Part shown: positions 45,011 to 54,059 of the stretch, one piece after another
Position numbering within the stretch: the first letter of the stretch is position 1
Layout: the number at the start of each line of letters is the position of its first letter
NCBI GenBank assembly: GCA_002973635.1
Contig: CP027224.1
Span: 196,501 to 260,500 of the forward strand
DNA: 64,000 nucleotides
Direction: 5' to 3'
Origin: Lysinibacillus sp. B2A1
GTDB taxonomy: Bacteria > Bacillota > Bacilli > Bacillales_A > Planococcaceae
Made by a program: the position numbers and the translations under genes
Notes under the pieces: generated by a model
Databases searched by the model: none
Told to the model about the DNA's origin: nothing
Seen by the model: only the letters and a program-made list of their open reading frames with translations

Positions 45011-46642
45011 TTACTTTACATTAACCAAAAGTTTCGGTAATGCACCCAGTAATTTCTCTCTTGTAAAGGCATCGCTGTAATTCCATTTTGTTGCGTCAAT
45101 TAAATAAGCGTGGTTATTTTGTACAGCAGAGAGTTCCTTCCAACTATCACTATTGAGCAACTCCATAGTAGCTTTTTGCGATTCAGGCTTGTCAGATAAT
45201 AACATAAAGATTCGATCACCAGCGTACTGAGGGAAGTGATCAATTGGTATTTCCTTATAGCCCTTTCCTGCTTGTAGTAATTTATTTACTTGTCTATGAG
45301 GCTGGAATCCATATGGATGAAAAAGCGCAGGGGAAAGACCTGTACATCCCATGACAAAAAGTCGCTTACCATGATCAAAAGTAAAAACAGTAGCCGTTTC
45401 ACCAGGCTTTACGACTGTTTGCAGCTGCTGCCACATTGAATTTTCTTGTATTCTAAACCGTGCTAGCCAATTTTCTGCTCGTTGTTGTTGACCAAGCCAC
45501 TCCCCTAGTAGAAGAATGCGTTCATCCAAGGAATCCCAAGAATTTAGTGTAATGGTTGGAGCAATAGATGATAATGCCTGATATTGTTGCTCGTCATTAT
45601 TTGTAAAGATAATTAAATCTGGATTCAGCTTCGAAGATTTTTCAACGTTAATTGGAAATGCCACATCTTGCACATAGGGAACATGGTTTTTATAAAATGA
45701 TTTACTAATAGATTTTTTGTCACCGCCTATTGGCTGTACATTAAAAATCAACATATCCCCAAATGTTTCTCCATGATAAATAATTCGATGAGGTGAGGCA
45801 GGAATCTCTACTTCATGCCCTGTCCAATCTTTAACAATAGTCCTTTGCTTATATTGACGAGCAAACTGCTTTGGCGGAATGCCAACGACCTGTCGAAAGC
45901 GACGATTAAAATAATATTCATCATCAAATCCCACCTGCTGGGCAATATCTTTTAAAGGTTCATTTGTTTGTAGCAGTAATTCCTTTGCATTTTTTAGGCG
46001 TAAATCTGTTATATAATCCAATGGCTTTTTCCCTGTTAAGGTTTGGAAGATTGCACTATACTGCCATTGAGCTATATGGGCTAATTCAGCGAGTTTTTTA
46101 ACTGGTAAAGACTGCTGATAATACTTATGTATATAGTCAATTGTTTGTTCGACAGCCTTTGTAATATTTACTTGGTAATCCATATGAAGCTGATGTTCAA
46201 ATAATAAATGTAATAATTCATACAAGACTACTTGTTGCTTAAGATAATCCGAATGAGGCTTCATAGTATACAAATCTTCTGTTAGGCGAGTAAAGCGGGT
46301 AGTAGGGTATAACGTATATTCCACTTGCTCAGAAAAAATAGGTCCTACATATGGAGAAGGCCCTTTTATTAGCTGAAAAGCTGAAAAGGAAATTTTATAG
46401 AAACGGAAACCATTAGTTATATCCGAAAAATCAATTATTGAATGAGGTTGTACAAGAAAAATCTTACCTTTAGTCACAAGATAGGGAATTTCATCAATCG
46501 TTAACGTTCCATTACCATCCGTAAAATGGATTATAGTATGATGAGTGGTTGAAATAAACTGATAGCTCTGTGAAATACAGTCAATAGTTTCTAAATGAAA
46601 AAGTAAGTCTTTGGTAAAAGAAGTTGAATTTTTGTCTTCCAT
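45011..46642 (-). CDS. Btr-like AraC regulator: cupin, HTH and siderophore-binding domain
   Basis: A 543-residue protein without signal peptide or membrane helix: cupin-like sensor (about 25-110; GKIFLVQPHSIIDFSD), AraC DNA-binding domain (about 165-265; AELAHIAQWQYSAIFQ, DIAQQVGFDDEYYFNRRFR), then an SBP-like domain (about 270-543). The SBP part is strikingly like the lipoprotein at 46740-47696: RIIYHGETFGDM here and RVIYHGEGYGDI there, and both have VEIP, FPINVEKS/FPINIEKT and the same spacing. I infer a cytoplasmic sensor and an external receptor for one siderophore. It has a Fur box upstream (46663-46677). A gap of 35 bp separates it from the next AraC-SBP gene. Confidence 0.87.
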   Translation of the reverse strand: MEDKNSTSFTKDLLFHLETIDCISQSYQFISTTHHTIIHFTDGNGTLTIDEIPYLVTKGKIFLVQPHSIIDFSDITNGFRFYKISFSAFQLIKGPSPYVGPIFSEQVEYTLYPTTRFTRLTEDLYTMKPHSDYLKQQVVLYELLHLLFEHQLHMDYQVNITKAVEQTIDYIHKYYQQSLPVKKLAELAHIAQWQYSAIFQTLTGKKPLDYITDLRLKNAKELLLQTNEPLKDIAQQVGFDDEYYFNRRFRQVVGIPPKQFARQYKQRTIVKDWTGHEVEIPASPHRIIYHGETFGDMLIFNVQPIGGDKKSISKSFYKNHVPYVQDVAFPINVEKSSKLNPDLIIFTNNDEQQYQALSSIAPTITLNSWDSLDERILLLGEWLGQQQRAENWLARFRIQENSMWQQLQTVVKPGETATVFTFDHGKRLFVMGCTGLSPALFHPYGFQPHRQVNKLLQAGKGYKEIPIDHFPQYAGDRIFMLLSDKPESQKATMELLNSDSWKELSAVQNNHAYLIDATKWNYSDAFTREKLLGALPKLLVNVK

Positions 46643-46662
46643 TAGTTGACTTCCTTTCTAAA

Positions 46663-46677
46663 TGAAAATCATTATCA
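46663..46677 (-). promoter_or_regulatory. Fur box before the AraC-SBP gene pair
   Basis: TGAAAATCATTATCA matches 14 of 15 consensus positions, 21 bp upstream of the start. Confidence 0.8.
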
Positions 46678-46701
46678 ATTAACTGTATTGTATAAAAAGT
46701 A

Positions 46702-46734
46702 AAGAGACATTTCAACAAAGATGAAATGTCTCTT
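46702..46734 (-). terminator. Terminator of the lipoprotein gene
   Basis: AAGAGACATTTCA (46702-46714) pairs perfectly with TGAAATGTCTCTT (46722-46734), just after the lipoprotein stop, with a T-rich tail on the minus strand. Confidence 0.8.
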
Positions 46735-46739
46735 ACTAT

Positions 46740-47696
46740 TTATTTCTTTAGCATATTTGGTAGTTCAGTTAGTAGCCATTCTCTAGTTGAAGCATCGCTA
46801 TCGGCTTTTCGAATGTCAATTGTGTAAACATGTCCATTTTTTACAGCAGGGAGGCCCTTCCAAATTGGACTTTCCATCATTTCTTTTGTAGATTGTTTCG
46901 CTTCATCAGGTACTGGCGTAAGGATGAAAATTCGATCTCCTGCATACTCAGGAAGAAGCTCTGTGGAGATTTCAGCAAATCCAGTTTCTTCATCAAGAAT
47001 TTGTTGTATTTTTTCACCTGGCTTTAAGACATTGGAGTCGTAAAGAACCTGTGAAAGCCCTGCTCGTGCCATCACAAACAGTCGATCCCCAGGATAGTAG
47101 GTTAAAACAGATGCCGTTTCATTTTCTTTTAAAACGCCTTCATCAACTAAGGATTTCCACATTGTTTCTGCCTTCGTATTATAATTGCTGAGCCATTTTT
47201 CTGCCTCTTCCTTCTTGTTTAATATATCTCCAAGCTCTGTTAAGCGTTGCTCAATAGGTGCAAAGGTATCGAAAACAATGGTTGGTGCCACTTTGGATAG
47301 CTGCTCATAGATCTTTTCATCTGAAGTCGCAACAATAATAAGGTCTGGTTTTAGTTTAAGTGTTTTCTCAATATTGATTGGAAATCCAACATCCTCTACA
47401 TTTTGTACCTCTTTCTCCCATGCATAATCAGTAATCCAAGAGAAGCCTGCACCTACTGTTTGGGCATCTAACGCGACAATATCACCATAGCCCTCGCCAT
47501 GATAAATCACTCGCTTTGGCTCTACTGGGATTTCCACCTCATGATTTAAATAGTCTTTATAAACACGTACATTGCTTTCTGCCGGTTGTTCTTCCTCTTT
47601 TTTTGATGTTTCATTTTTCGAGCTACAAGCAGCTAGTACTAATCCTAAAGTTAGCAGTACGCTACAAAGAAGCATATATTTATTAAACGTTTTCAT
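46740..47696 (-). CDS. Iron-siderophore substrate-binding lipoprotein
   Basis: A 318-residue receptor: lipoprotein signal with lipobox LVLAAC (Cys 24), Lys/Glu-rich linker, then a Peripla_BP_2 domain (VEIPVEPKRVIYHGEGYGDIVALDAQ, LKLKPDLIIVATSDE, KVAPTIVFDT, PIWKGLPAVKNGHVY). GGAGG precedes the ATG. It is a single-gene unit behind a strong Fur box and is the evident external counterpart of the cytoplasmic SBP domain at 45011-46642. It resembles YfiY/FeuA-class proteins; the siderophore is unknown. Confidence 0.92.
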   Translation of the reverse strand: MKTFNKYMLLCSVLLTLGLVLAACSSKNETSKKEEEQPAESNVRVYKDYLNHEVEIPVEPKRVIYHGEGYGDIVALDAQTVGAGFSWITDYAWEKEVQNVEDVGFPINIEKTLKLKPDLIIVATSDEKIYEQLSKVAPTIVFDTFAPIEQRLTELGDILNKKEEAEKWLSNYNTKAETMWKSLVDEGVLKENETASVLTYYPGDRLFVMARAGLSQVLYDSNVLKPGEKIQQILDEETGFAEISTELLPEYAGDRIFILTPVPDEAKQSTKEMMESPIWKGLPAVKNGHVYTIDIRKADSDASTREWLLTELPNMLKK

Positions 47697-47729
47697 ACCT
47701 AGTCCTCCGAAATAGTATTTAACAGATAA

Positions 47730-47744
47730 TGAGAATCATTATCG
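47730..47744. promoter_or_regulatory. Fur box, extended
   Basis: TGAGAATCATTATCG lies inside GATAATGAGAATCATTATCG (47725-47744), which contains overlapping Fur half-sites. It controls the minus-strand lipoprotein gene and could also control a plus-strand transcript. Confidence 0.8.
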
Positions 47745-47867
47745 ATAATAGTAAGCATAAGGGAGCATCTTAACTTTCACAATGGAGAAATCAAAGAAGC
47801 CCATTTAATATTTATCCAAAACTCATTTGATAGCAAAGATGTCTTAAATAGGGGCGTCTTTTTTTGT
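47745..47867 (+). ncRNA. Possible short Fur-controlled RNA
   Basis: A plus-strand terminator-like hairpin, AAAGATGTC (47835-47843) with GGCGTCTTT (47853-47861) and seven T, stands 90 bp after the Fur box with no plus-strand gene before it. The arrangement would give an RNA of about 110 nt repressed by iron. This is an inference from position only; no -35/-10 of good quality was seen. Confidence 0.3.
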
Positions 47868-47896
47868 GTAAAAGATTTCATCCAGCATTCAGAAAT

Positions 47897-47927
47897 AAAA
47901 TCCGTCTAACCGTTGAAATATCCGTCA
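47897..47927 (+). promoter_or_regulatory. TCCGTC direct repeats, candidate AraC-family operator
   Basis: AAAATCCGTCTA and ATATCCGTCAAT are placed 20 bp apart (TCCGTC at 47901 and 47921), upstream of the Fur box and the lipoprotein gene. The same 12-mer AAAATCCGTCTA recurs at 59537-59548 before another lipoprotein gene. The spacing fits two half-sites of an AraC-type regulator, perhaps one of the two PchR-like proteins. Confidence 0.5.
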
Positions 47928-47976
47928 ATTGGTGGAGAGCGATATTTAAAAAGATTAAACTAACCATGTTTCTAAA

Positions 47977-47991
47977 TGATAATAGTTATCA
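47977..47991 (+). promoter_or_regulatory. Fur box before the SBP-MFS operon
   Basis: TGATAATAGTTATCA matches 14 of 15 positions, 22 bp before the start codon. Confidence 0.82.
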
Positions 47992-48013
47992 ATAAAAGGA
48001 AGGATGATACATT

Positions 48014-48961
48014 TTGAAAAAAATAGGGCTTAGTTTATTCGTTTTTATCATGCTCTGTCTTTATGGCTGTGCAGACGATACAGAAAAAAGGAGTGCGGCT
48101 TCAGATGACTTAAGCAATGCTGCGGAAACCAAAATAGTGAAAGATAAGATTGGAAAAGTGAAACTACCAAGTAATCCTTCACGAATAGCAGATCTTTCAG
48201 GTTCAACCGAGGAGCTGCTGGTTATCGGCATCAAGCCAGTGGTTAGCTCCAATACGGATATTGAAGATGCGTCTAGGTTTTCACCCGTTGTTCGAAAGGA
48301 ATTAGGCACAACTACAGTAAATGCCGGATGGTATGCATCGGATATTAATATTGAGGCAGTAGCTTCTGCAAAGCCAGACTTGATTATTGCAGGTGCAAGA
48401 CATGAAAACCAATATGAGCAATTACAAAAAATAGCCCCAACGGTGATGGTTCCTTATGATTTTAATGGCTTTCAGGAGCGCTTTAATTTTATTGCTAATC
48501 TTTTTGATAAGCAAGAAGAGCTGGAAAAATGGTATGCAGCCTATGAAACAAAGGCACAGCAATGGGCAATTGATATTAAGGAAAAAACAAAGGATGAGAC
48601 CTTCGCTATTATTGAAGCTACTGCAAAGGAAATTCGAATTTACGCTGCTACAGGAGTTGCAGATATGGTGTTTAACGACTTACAGCTATCAAAGGCAGAG
48701 GGAACCCCAGAGCCAGATCCTTGGGGTGGCAGGGTAACTAGTGTGGAGGCATTAGCTTCTTTTCAACCTGATCATATCATTCTAATGGCTGACAACGGAC
48801 CTACTATATTAGATGACAATAATGTGTGGGACAGTATGAATGCTGTAAAGAATAAGCATATTTATCGAATTACCAGTGCCAAGAACTATAATTATGCCTT
48901 TACAGCGATGGGAAAAATGGAGCTAATAGATGAACTAGGTGAGCTTATCGTAAAAAACTAA
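48014..48961 (+). CDS. Iron-siderophore substrate-binding lipoprotein
   Basis: A 315-residue receptor with a short lipoprotein signal (MKKIGLSLFVFIMLCLYGC, Cys 19) and a Peripla_BP_2 domain (VKLPSNPSRIADLSGSTEELLVIGI, SAKPDLIIAGARHENQYEQL, KIAPTVMVPYDF, WGGRVTSVEALASFQPDHIILM). It starts with TTG after AAGGAAGGA. An MFS transporter gene follows after 27 bp, so binding and transport are probably linked in one operon. No ABC permease is adjacent. It is rather divergent from the other SBPs in the island. Confidence 0.9.
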   Translation: MKKIGLSLFVFIMLCLYGCADDTEKRSAASDDLSNAAETKIVKDKIGKVKLPSNPSRIADLSGSTEELLVIGIKPVVSSNTDIEDASRFSPVVRKELGTTTVNAGWYASDINIEAVASAKPDLIIAGARHENQYEQLQKIAPTVMVPYDFNGFQERFNFIANLFDKQEELEKWYAAYETKAQQWAIDIKEKTKDETFAIIEATAKEIRIYAATGVADMVFNDLQLSKAEGTPEPDPWGGRVTSVEALASFQPDHIILMADNGPTILDDNNVWDSMNAVKNKHIYRITSAKNYNYAFTAMGKMELIDELGELIVKN

Positions 48962-48988
48962 TTAACATTCAGTATGGAGGGAAGGGAA

Positions 48989-50158
48989 ATGAGAAATTTT
49001 TGGCTGTTTGTTACAACCGGTATGTTATTGATTGTAACAACGACAGGGTTTGCGCGTATGGCCTATGGGATTATCTTACCCTTTATGCAGCAGGGGCTGT
49101 CACTGTCAACAACACAATCTGGGCTACTAGGAACAATGCTTTTTCTAGGCTATTTACTAACCGTAGGGCTTTCGGGAATGCTAACAATGCGCATTGGTGC
49201 AAAAAATGTTCTGCTTGTTGGGGGTGGTCTTGCTATTTTAGGCTTGGGAGGTCTAGTATTTGTCACAGGCTTTTGGTGGGCTGCTATCGCTTTGTTCTTA
49301 GCAGGAGCAGGAAGTGCATTTGTTTATACACCTCTACTATCTATAGCTGTTAGCCTATATCCAAAGAAACGAGGCACTGTGATGGGACTGCTAATGAGCG
49401 GAGCTGGTATTGGGATGCTATTATCAGGTTTACTCGTGCCATTTATGCTACAGCAATTTCCAGAGTTAGGTTGGAGGGGAGCTTGGTTAATATTCGCAAT
49501 CATGACCATTGTAGTAGTGTTGTTAGCATTTTGGGTAATAAAGCAACCACAGGCTATAGCTGAAAAGGGTACTACTGGGGATAGTAACGCTGCTTGGCGA
49601 AGTAAGGAGCTGTATATGATTACAGGTATGTATTTCGCTGTTGGACTAGTCTATCTAATCCCTAATTTATATCAAACAAGCTATATGAAGGAGCTTGGCA
49701 TTTCAACTGCTACAGCAGGCTCTATCTATGCAATTGCAGGCATCGTTTCTATTGGCGGAGCTCCATTTTGGGGAATGTTGGCTGATAAAATCGGTGTAAA
49801 AAAAGCTTTGATAGCAGCATTGCTATTATCTGTTATAGGAGATATCCTTCCAATTATGCGAGATAATACAGGAGGGTTTATATTATCCTCCATTATATGG
49901 GGCTCTTCACTTGGTGGAGTTCTTGTTTTGATTCAAATGAAGGCTAGCCAGCAGGTGTCACCTTCGTATGTAGCATCCGCTATAGGTTTTATTTCCATTT
50001 TCTATGCGATTGGTCAAATGATGGGGCCAGGAATTGCAGGCTGGCTTATTGAGTATGCAGGAGGATTTAAAATGGCTTATGGCTTTGGTGCAATCGTATT
50101 CTTTATCACACTACTTCTGTCAACTGTTCTTAAAGGTGAGAATATGCAGGAACAATAG
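48989..50158 (+). CDS. MFS transporter in the siderophore island
   Basis: A 389-residue protein with 12 predicted membrane helices and the MFS loop pattern (helix 2-3 loop MRIGAKNVLLVGG, central loop around residue 190-205, second-half loop ADKIGVKKALIAA). I place the start at ATG 48989, since GGAGG lies 11 bp upstream within the longer frame that begins at 48974. It is co-transcribed with the SBP before it, under a Fur box. It may export an apo-siderophore or import a ferric complex; direction cannot be read from sequence. The next gene begins 111 bp later with its own Fur box. Confidence 0.85.
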   Translation: MRNFWLFVTTGMLLIVTTTGFARMAYGIILPFMQQGLSLSTTQSGLLGTMLFLGYLLTVGLSGMLTMRIGAKNVLLVGGGLAILGLGGLVFVTGFWWAAIALFLAGAGSAFVYTPLLSIAVSLYPKKRGTVMGLLMSGAGIGMLLSGLLVPFMLQQFPELGWRGAWLIFAIMTIVVVLLAFWVIKQPQAIAEKGTTGDSNAAWRSKELYMITGMYFAVGLVYLIPNLYQTSYMKELGISTATAGSIYAIAGIVSIGGAPFWGMLADKIGVKKALIAALLLSVIGDILPIMRDNTGGFILSSIIWGSSLGGVLVLIQMKASQQVSPSYVASAIGFISIFYAIGQMMGPGIAGWLIEYAGGFKMAYGFGAIVFFITLLLSTVLKGENMQEQ

Positions 50159-50239
50159 TCCTAGCGGATGTCACGTATTCACGCTAAGGCATAATTGATA
50201 GCTAAAAGTAAATCTGTTTGCTATACTTTGGTTAGTTAT

Positions 50240-50254
50240 TGATAATCATTCTCA
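50240..50254 (+). promoter_or_regulatory. Fur box before the PchR-like and AraC-SBP genes
   Basis: TGATAATCATTCTCA matches 14 of 15 positions, 15 bp before the ATG at 50270. Confidence 0.82.
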
Positions 50255-50269
50255 ATAAAGAGCTGAAAG

Positions 50270-51283
50270 ATGGTGACAACCTCTATGAAAGTTGATTTTC
50301 ATCAAAATTTTAATCATTTTTATCATGCATTCGAAATACTGAGTTCACAGGAAATACCACAGGATTACATGTCTTTTCAGTCAAGTGTAAAAGATGGAGC
50401 TATTCATCGACTTAGCCCTCGTAAGGATTTGGAAGTGGTCGTTTCTAATTATTCATTTTATAAAGAGCATCGAATGGATATGCTCACAGCAAAGCCTATG
50501 GTAGAAATTAGCTTCTGTCTACAAGGAACAAGGGGAGTTCAAATTTCGGATTGTGCCTATGAAATAACTGCTGGGACATGTTCATTACAATTTATTGAAC
50601 AAGTAGAGGCTAGCTTTTTATTCAATAAAAATGAATCTTATCAAATGGTTGGTATTGGTATTCCAGTTTCAACCTTTAATCATTATATGAATAAAATAGA
50701 TGGCTATGGTGAGAGTTCTATGAATTTTGATGAAGTTCTTAAAGGAACCTCCTATCGCCTCTTTCAGGAAAAAATTAATGCTATAGATACGCTTATTTTA
50801 AAGCAAATGCTGCATGGTATAGCTGCTAAAAAAATGACAAATTTAGAGCTTGAATATACTGTTTTACAACTGTTAATGAGAACATTTCAAACTTTTCTTA
50901 GCCACCCAATTCATCTAACGGAATTCTCAAATAGTGATAGGGAAAAGATACGTCAAGCACAGGTCATTATAATTGAAAATATGATGAATCCACCCTCCTT
51001 AATGGAATTGTCGCGTTTAATCGGGTTAAATGATTTTAAATTAAAAAAGGGCTTTAAAGAAATGTTCGGCACAACAGTATTTGGCTATTTACGTGAAAAA
51101 CGTTTAGAGAAGGCTAGTTATTTACTACAAAATGGCTCAATGAATGTAACAGAGGTTGCCAATGCAGTAGGCTATTCCAATCCAAGCTATTTTGCTGAAG
51201 CATTTAAGGGGAAGTATGGAATAAATCCTAGAGAGGTATTAAAGAAATCTTCTCAGCCATTTGCCGAAGGGAACAATCTATGA
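50270..51283 (+). CDS. PchR-like AraC-family transcriptional regulator
   Basis: A 337-residue cytoplasmic regulator. The N-terminal 200 residues form an effector domain that I do not recognise beyond its likeness to PchR-type siderophore regulators. The C-terminal double helix-turn-helix (about 235-330) has LMELSRLIGLNDFKLKKGFKE, GTTVFGYLREKRLEKA and VANAVGYSNPSYFAEAFKGKYG; the FGTTVFGYLRE segment is characteristic of the PchR/YbtA group. Such proteins bind the ferric siderophore and activate uptake. Starts at 50270 or 50285 (MKVDFHQ) are both possible. It overlaps the next regulator gene by 4 bp (ATGA), so two AraC regulators are made together. A second, similar regulator is encoded at 60659-61606. 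Confidence 0.87.
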   Translation: MVTTSMKVDFHQNFNHFYHAFEILSSQEIPQDYMSFQSSVKDGAIHRLSPRKDLEVVVSNYSFYKEHRMDMLTAKPMVEISFCLQGTRGVQISDCAYEITAGTCSLQFIEQVEASFLFNKNESYQMVGIGIPVSTFNHYMNKIDGYGESSMNFDEVLKGTSYRLFQEKINAIDTLILKQMLHGIAAKKMTNLELEYTVLQLLMRTFQTFLSHPIHLTEFSNSDREKIRQAQVIIIENMMNPPSLMELSRLIGLNDFKLKKGFKEMFGTTVFGYLREKRLEKASYLLQNGSMNVTEVANAVGYSNPSYFAEAFKGKYGINPREVLKKSSQPFAEGNNL

Positions 51284-52878
51284 GAAATGTAGAAGATCAG
51301 CTTAAAATGTGGGAGCAGAGGGATAGCCTACTTTCCCATATTTTTTATCAGCCTATACAAATAATTCAATTAGAAGATATGCTAGAACCCTATAAACACT
51401 CCTCCCCATTACCATGTATCATCATTGTTTATGATGGTAGTGCTAACTATACTCTTCAAAATCAGCAAATTGAGCTTCGTGCTAGAACCATAATGTTTTG
51501 GGATTGTATCAGTAATTTTCATATTCCCAATAATAGTGATGTGAGTGGAATAGTCATCGAGTATTGCCCGTTCGGAGTAGGAGAATCCAGCTTGTTTCAA
51601 AAAATCACCATGATACAAGATTGTTCCTATAATATTATGAGTCTGGCATTGAAAATAGAGAAGGAAGCAAGGGCTATTAAAAAAACGCATCCATTCCGCC
51701 TACAGAAATTATTCGCTGACTTGTTAGAGACGCTTTACACAGAATTAAATCAGTCTAGACAGCAAAAAGAAGAATCATGGATTGAAATTGCACTAGAATA
51801 TATTCATTTACATTTTCAGGAGGAAGTGACTCGTGAACAAATGGCAGAAAAGGCCCAAGTGAGTCCAGAACATTTTTCGCGCACATTTCTTAAGCATACG
51901 GGTTATCCATTTACTAAATACTTAACATTACTAAGAGTCCGTGAAACACAAAAGAAGCTATTGTATGAAATGCCTAAATTAGATGATCTTGCACGAGATG
52001 TTGGCTATCGAGAAGGGAACTATTTAAGCAGGAAATTTAAACAGCTCGTGGGTTTATCACCTTCCGTCTATTATCAAAAGCCGAAGCGTGTCATTACCTT
52101 GAATACAAACCATACAGCATGCTTATTAGCGCTTGGGATTATACCTGAATTGGGTGTATTTTCACCATATATTGAGAGTTTACAGCCGGTTCCTTCAGTA
52201 CATAAGCTAAAAGGCTATGAGCATGATGTTGCCACAAATTATGAGGAAATTATAGCGGCATGTCCAGATGTCATTATTAACTATAGTGGTGAAAGAGAGA
52301 GAAAAGCATTGCTTTCATTGGCACCTGTATTTGAGCTTCCATGTATGCAGTTAAGCTGGCGAGAACAGTTTCGTCTAATTGCCAATATTGTTGACAAACA
52401 GGAACTATTTGGAGAATGGCTATATCAATATAATGAACAAATAGCGGATTGTAATCATATCCTTGATCAACGGATTGGGCAAAGAGGTACTGCAATTGTA
52501 TGGGAAATAGGTAGCAATGCAGCCTATTGTCTAGATAGTAGCTATGGTAGGGGAAGTCAAATATTATATGATGATTTAGGGTTTAGTCGACCAAATTCGA
52601 TTGTTGCTCAAAGTATTAGGGAATCTGGTTTTTTTTCAGCAGAAATTGAAGAGCTCGTTCATTTTCCAGCAGATCATATTTTTATCACGGCTATCCCTAA
52701 GCATGATTTGGGTAAAAAACGCCTTATGCAGGTGCTACACTCAGAACAATGGCAGTCAATGGAGGCTGTACGTAAGAAACAAGTGTATTTTATCAATCAG
52801 TATGAATTATTTTATGGATATGACCCATTGTCTACAGCAGCTCAGTTGGAAGAATTGATGAGAGTATTGACATCATAA
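51280..52878 (+). CDS. Btr-like AraC regulator: cupin, HTH and siderophore-binding domain
   Basis: A 532-residue soluble protein: cupin-like region (about 20-105), AraC DNA-binding domain (about 165-265; EQMAEKAQVSPEHFSRTFLK, DLARDVGYREGNYLSRKFK, LVGLSPSVYYQ), then an SBP-like domain (about 268-532; TACLLALGIIPELGV, ACPDVIINYSG). It has no signal peptide. The sensor domain parallels the lipoprotein encoded next: GRGSQILYDDLG here and GRGGQPVYQSLG there, YDPLSTAAQLEEL and YDPTAVLAQVEEL near the ends. I infer a matched internal sensor and external receptor. It is translationally coupled to the PchR-like gene before it. Confidence 0.87.
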   Translation: MRNVEDQLKMWEQRDSLLSHIFYQPIQIIQLEDMLEPYKHSSPLPCIIIVYDGSANYTLQNQQIELRARTIMFWDCISNFHIPNNSDVSGIVIEYCPFGVGESSLFQKITMIQDCSYNIMSLALKIEKEARAIKKTHPFRLQKLFADLLETLYTELNQSRQQKEESWIEIALEYIHLHFQEEVTREQMAEKAQVSPEHFSRTFLKHTGYPFTKYLTLLRVRETQKKLLYEMPKLDDLARDVGYREGNYLSRKFKQLVGLSPSVYYQKPKRVITLNTNHTACLLALGIIPELGVFSPYIESLQPVPSVHKLKGYEHDVATNYEEIIAACPDVIINYSGERERKALLSLAPVFELPCMQLSWREQFRLIANIVDKQELFGEWLYQYNEQIADCNHILDQRIGQRGTAIVWEIGSNAAYCLDSSYGRGSQILYDDLGFSRPNSIVAQSIRESGFFSAEIEELVHFPADHIFITAIPKHDLGKKRLMQVLHSEQWQSMEAVRKKQVYFINQYELFYGYDPLSTAAQLEELMRVLTS

Positions 52879-52940
52879 AAGTGCATGGTGACAGATCACT
52901 TTCATGCATGGACATTTATAGTATACTCTTCTACAATGAA

Positions 52941-52955
52941 TGAGAATTATTATCA
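52941..52955 (+). promoter_or_regulatory. Fur box before a lipoprotein gene
   Basis: TGAGAATTATTATCA matches 14 of 15 positions, 25 bp before the TTG start. Confidence 0.82.
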
Positions 52956-52979
52956 TTTAAGCTGTATGGAGGGATAAGA

Positions 52980-53918
52980 TTGCTATTACAAAAAAGAAAA
53001 ATCATTGCTTCACTTTTTCTTGGGTTACTGCTTTTATTAGCTGCTTGTGGGAATACGACAACCTCAACCACTACGAATAAAGAGAGCAAATTAGCAGATA
53101 CAAAAAAGGTACAAACTATGAATGGAGAGATTGAGATACCCATAAACCCGAAGCGTATCGTTGCTGAAGAATATATTGCAACTTTAATTGTGTTAAATGT
53201 AGAGCCTATAGGTGCACCTGGATTAACGCTTGAAAATTATTATTTAAAGGATTCCTTAAAAGGAGTTGCAAGCATTGGTACTTATGGAAAGCCATCCACA
53301 GAAAAAATTATAGGCTTAAAACCAGATTTAATTATTACAGGAAATGGAGATAATTATGAAGTTTTAAGTAAAATTGCTCCAACTGTTGTGATCCCTTATG
53401 GTGAATTAAAAGATGCACATGAAGAACTTACATACTTTGGTCAATTATTAGGTAAGGAACAGGAAGCAAAGGACTGGCTAACAAAGTATGATCAAAAAAT
53501 TGCTGATGCTAAAGCACAAGTGGATGCGATAATCCCAGCGGATGCAAGCTTTTCAATTATTGAAGATGCGGGTAAAAAACTGTATGTTTATGGTGATAAC
53601 TTTGGTCGTGGTGGACAGCCAGTCTATCAGTCACTTGGAAGAAAGCCGCCTGCAAAAATTGCAGATGAAATTATGGAAAAGCAGTGGGCAGAAATTTCAG
53701 AGGAAATGCTAACAGAATACGCAGGTGACTATATTATTTTGACAGCAGATACTCGAACGCTTGAGGATTTTAAGAAAGATCCCATTTGGAGTAGCTTACC
53801 AGCAGTAAAAAATGATCATCTTTACATCTGGCCTGAGGAACGTTCTTGGTATTATGATCCAACTGCTGTCCTTGCTCAAGTTGAAGAATTAACCAAATGG
53901 CTTACAAGTAAAAAATAA
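52980..53918 (+). CDS. Iron-siderophore substrate-binding lipoprotein
   Basis: A 312-residue receptor: basic N-terminus, Leu-rich core and lipobox LLLAAC (Cys 23), Thr/Ser linker, then a Peripla_BP_2 domain (IEIPINPKRIVAEEYIATLIVLNVEPIG, LKPDLIITGNGDNYEVLSKIAPTVVI, DPIWSSLPAVKNDHLYIW). It uses TTG with GGAGGGA 5 bp upstream. It closely resembles the SBP halves of fusions B and C and pairs with the sensor domain of the preceding gene. It has its own Fur box and terminator. Confidence 0.92.
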   Translation: MLLQKRKIIASLFLGLLLLLAACGNTTTSTTTNKESKLADTKKVQTMNGEIEIPINPKRIVAEEYIATLIVLNVEPIGAPGLTLENYYLKDSLKGVASIGTYGKPSTEKIIGLKPDLIITGNGDNYEVLSKIAPTVVIPYGELKDAHEELTYFGQLLGKEQEAKDWLTKYDQKIADAKAQVDAIIPADASFSIIEDAGKKLYVYGDNFGRGGQPVYQSLGRKPPAKIADEIMEKQWAEISEEMLTEYAGDYIILTADTRTLEDFKKDPIWSSLPAVKNDHLYIWPEERSWYYDPTAVLAQVEELTKWLTSKK

Positions 53919-53927
53919 GAAAATGCT

Positions 53928-53958
53928 ACTTCCTTGTTGATAAAACAGGGAAGTATTT
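53928..53958 (+). terminator. Terminator of the lipoprotein gene
   Basis: ACTTCCTTGTT (53928-53938) pairs with AACAGGGAAGT (53944-53954) with one G-U pair and is followed by ATTTTG. Confidence 0.65.
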
Positions 53959-54059
53959 TGCATATTACGAAACTAATCTTCTATGAAAATAAAAAGTGAC
54001 ACCTTTCGTTGGTACAGATTCCTGTAGAGAAACCATTCAGAAATATTTTTTATTATCGT

